Shown here in pieces: positions 63,506-64,000 of a stretch of 64,000 nucleotides of DNA (position 1 is its first letter; each line of letters begins with the position of its first letter). Position numbers and translations under genes: made by a program. This DNA is from an uncultured Flavobacteriales bacterium (GTDB lineage: Bacteria > Bacteroidota > Bacteroidia > Flavobacteriales > Schleiferiaceae): the NCBI GenBank assembly GCA_913055685.1, contig CAJXKC010000003.1, positions 164,734 to 228,733 on the forward strand. Reading direction: 5' to 3'. The notes beneath the pieces are model-generated. The model was not told the DNA's origin. It saw only the letters and a list, made by a program, of their open reading frames with translations, and searched no databases.

Positions 63506-64000
63506 GTCTGGTAATTTCTTAAATCAATGGTCTACTATCCTTAAATAGACGCAGAATTAGCCAGAAAATTACATCTTTTTAACTATTTATTCTAAAAGTT
63601 TACTGAATTAGCCCCCCTGCCCCCCAAGGGGTCTTTTTCTTTTTTGCTCTTTGCCCTATGCCCGGGCTGTCTGTGCTCTTAGAAGCCGGGGGAGGCTTTT
63701 ATTCCTTTCTGTTAGCATTATTTTCATTCAAAACTTTTAGACTACTTCCTTTCTCCCCGCTTTTTTTATGAAAGGCTAGTTATCTTTTTATAGGATTTCA
63801 TGAGCTCACTCCCTTTGGTCGTTCGGTTGCTTGATATGTTCTTCGAATTAGTAATTCTATAATTCATCTTAATTCTTTATTGCCCTATGCCCGGGCGGGG
63901 CTTCGATACTTTTTGCTTGATCAAAAAGGTACTGCGTTAAAATCCAAGTATTTTAAGTTGTTTTTACGGCATATTCAGGATTAAACTCTGTTTCATTTTT
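63506..64000. repeat. Gene-free spacer with a direct 17-base repeat and dispersed-repeat-like segments
   Basis: No open reading frame looks real. TTGCCCTATGCCCGGGC occurs twice (63651-63667 and 63880-63896). Terminator-like hairpins with T runs lie at 63622-63646 (CCCCAAGGGG) and 63684-63705 (AGCC/GGCT). The end contains CTTTTTGCTTGATCAAAAAGG, a palindrome-like segment that I recall in dispersed intergenic repeats of this phylum; membership is uncertain. Confidence 0.55.

Overview
This 64 kb window comes from a member of the Bacteroidota, most likely a marine or aquatic Flavobacteriales (Cryomorphaceae/Schleiferiaceae-like; the family is a guess). The evidence is the gene content: gliding genes gldF and gldG, the type IX secretion gene porQ, proteins with C-terminal type IX sorting domains, type B ribosomal protein L31, a eukaryote/archaea-type ProRS, a HYC_CC_PP protein and DUF5686, DUF6089 and DUF4199 proteins. 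Several promoters fit the Bacteroidota TTTG / TAnnTTTG pattern. There is no rRNA operon, CRISPR array, prophage or insertion sequence. One tRNA (Glu) is present.

Layout. 1-9.8 kb: end of psd, an acyl-CoA-binding protein, porQ-cmk, lon, a GlmU-like nucleotidyltransferase, rpmE2, a beta-helix lipoprotein, a DUF6089 barrel, yaaA and a MORN-repeat protein. 9.9-18.1 kb, all minus strand: pruA, then a tightly coupled run from SAM hydrolase through an ABM-fold monooxygenase, gldF, gldG and a DUF4340 protein, followed by dnaN and a phosphoesterase. 18.2-27.3 kb: phoH-purC-barrel, an exonuclease/GIY-YIG fusion, an envelope operon (DUF5686 barrel, two LVIVD-like lipoproteins, a small barrel), a YggS-type PLP protein, rpsT and tRNA-Glu. 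27.4-39.2 kb: proS, an extreme Ser/Arg-rich lipoprotein, an OmpP1/FadL porin, a 1069-residue Asp-box propeller protein, folE, cysS-yidD and a TolB-like lipoprotein. 39.2-45 kb: an apparently frameshifted aldose epimerase, an orphan lipoprotein, gapN, a TPR protein and an orphan exported protein. 45-52.9 kb is accessory: two type IX cargo genes, a 55-base G homopolymer, a 607-residue protein with a repetitive linker, an alpha/beta hydrolase and hairpin-bearing intergenic repeats. 53-62 kb: a complete copper/silver efflux module (permease, HYC_CC_PP protein, CusA, TolC-like, CusB with metal-binding and DUF3347 domains, stand-alone DUF3347). 62-64 kb: DUF4199 protein, repeat-filled spacers and a thioredoxin.

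Most genes are housekeeping or cell-envelope genes of ordinary flavobacterial type. The strongest leads are: (1) a family of short intergenic repeats, including a 42-bp exact repeat around a GGACGT/ACGTCC hairpin and a second hairpin pair whose stems differ by compensatory changes; (2) the poly-G tract upstream of the type IX cargo pair, which is either a phase-variable element or a sequencing artefact; (3) the one-base frameshift in the epimerase; (4) the Ser/Arg-rich lipoprotein between proS and the FadL porin; and (5) the duplicated DUF3347 metal motif at the end of the copper cluster. No wholly new multi-gene defence or metabolic system is evident.
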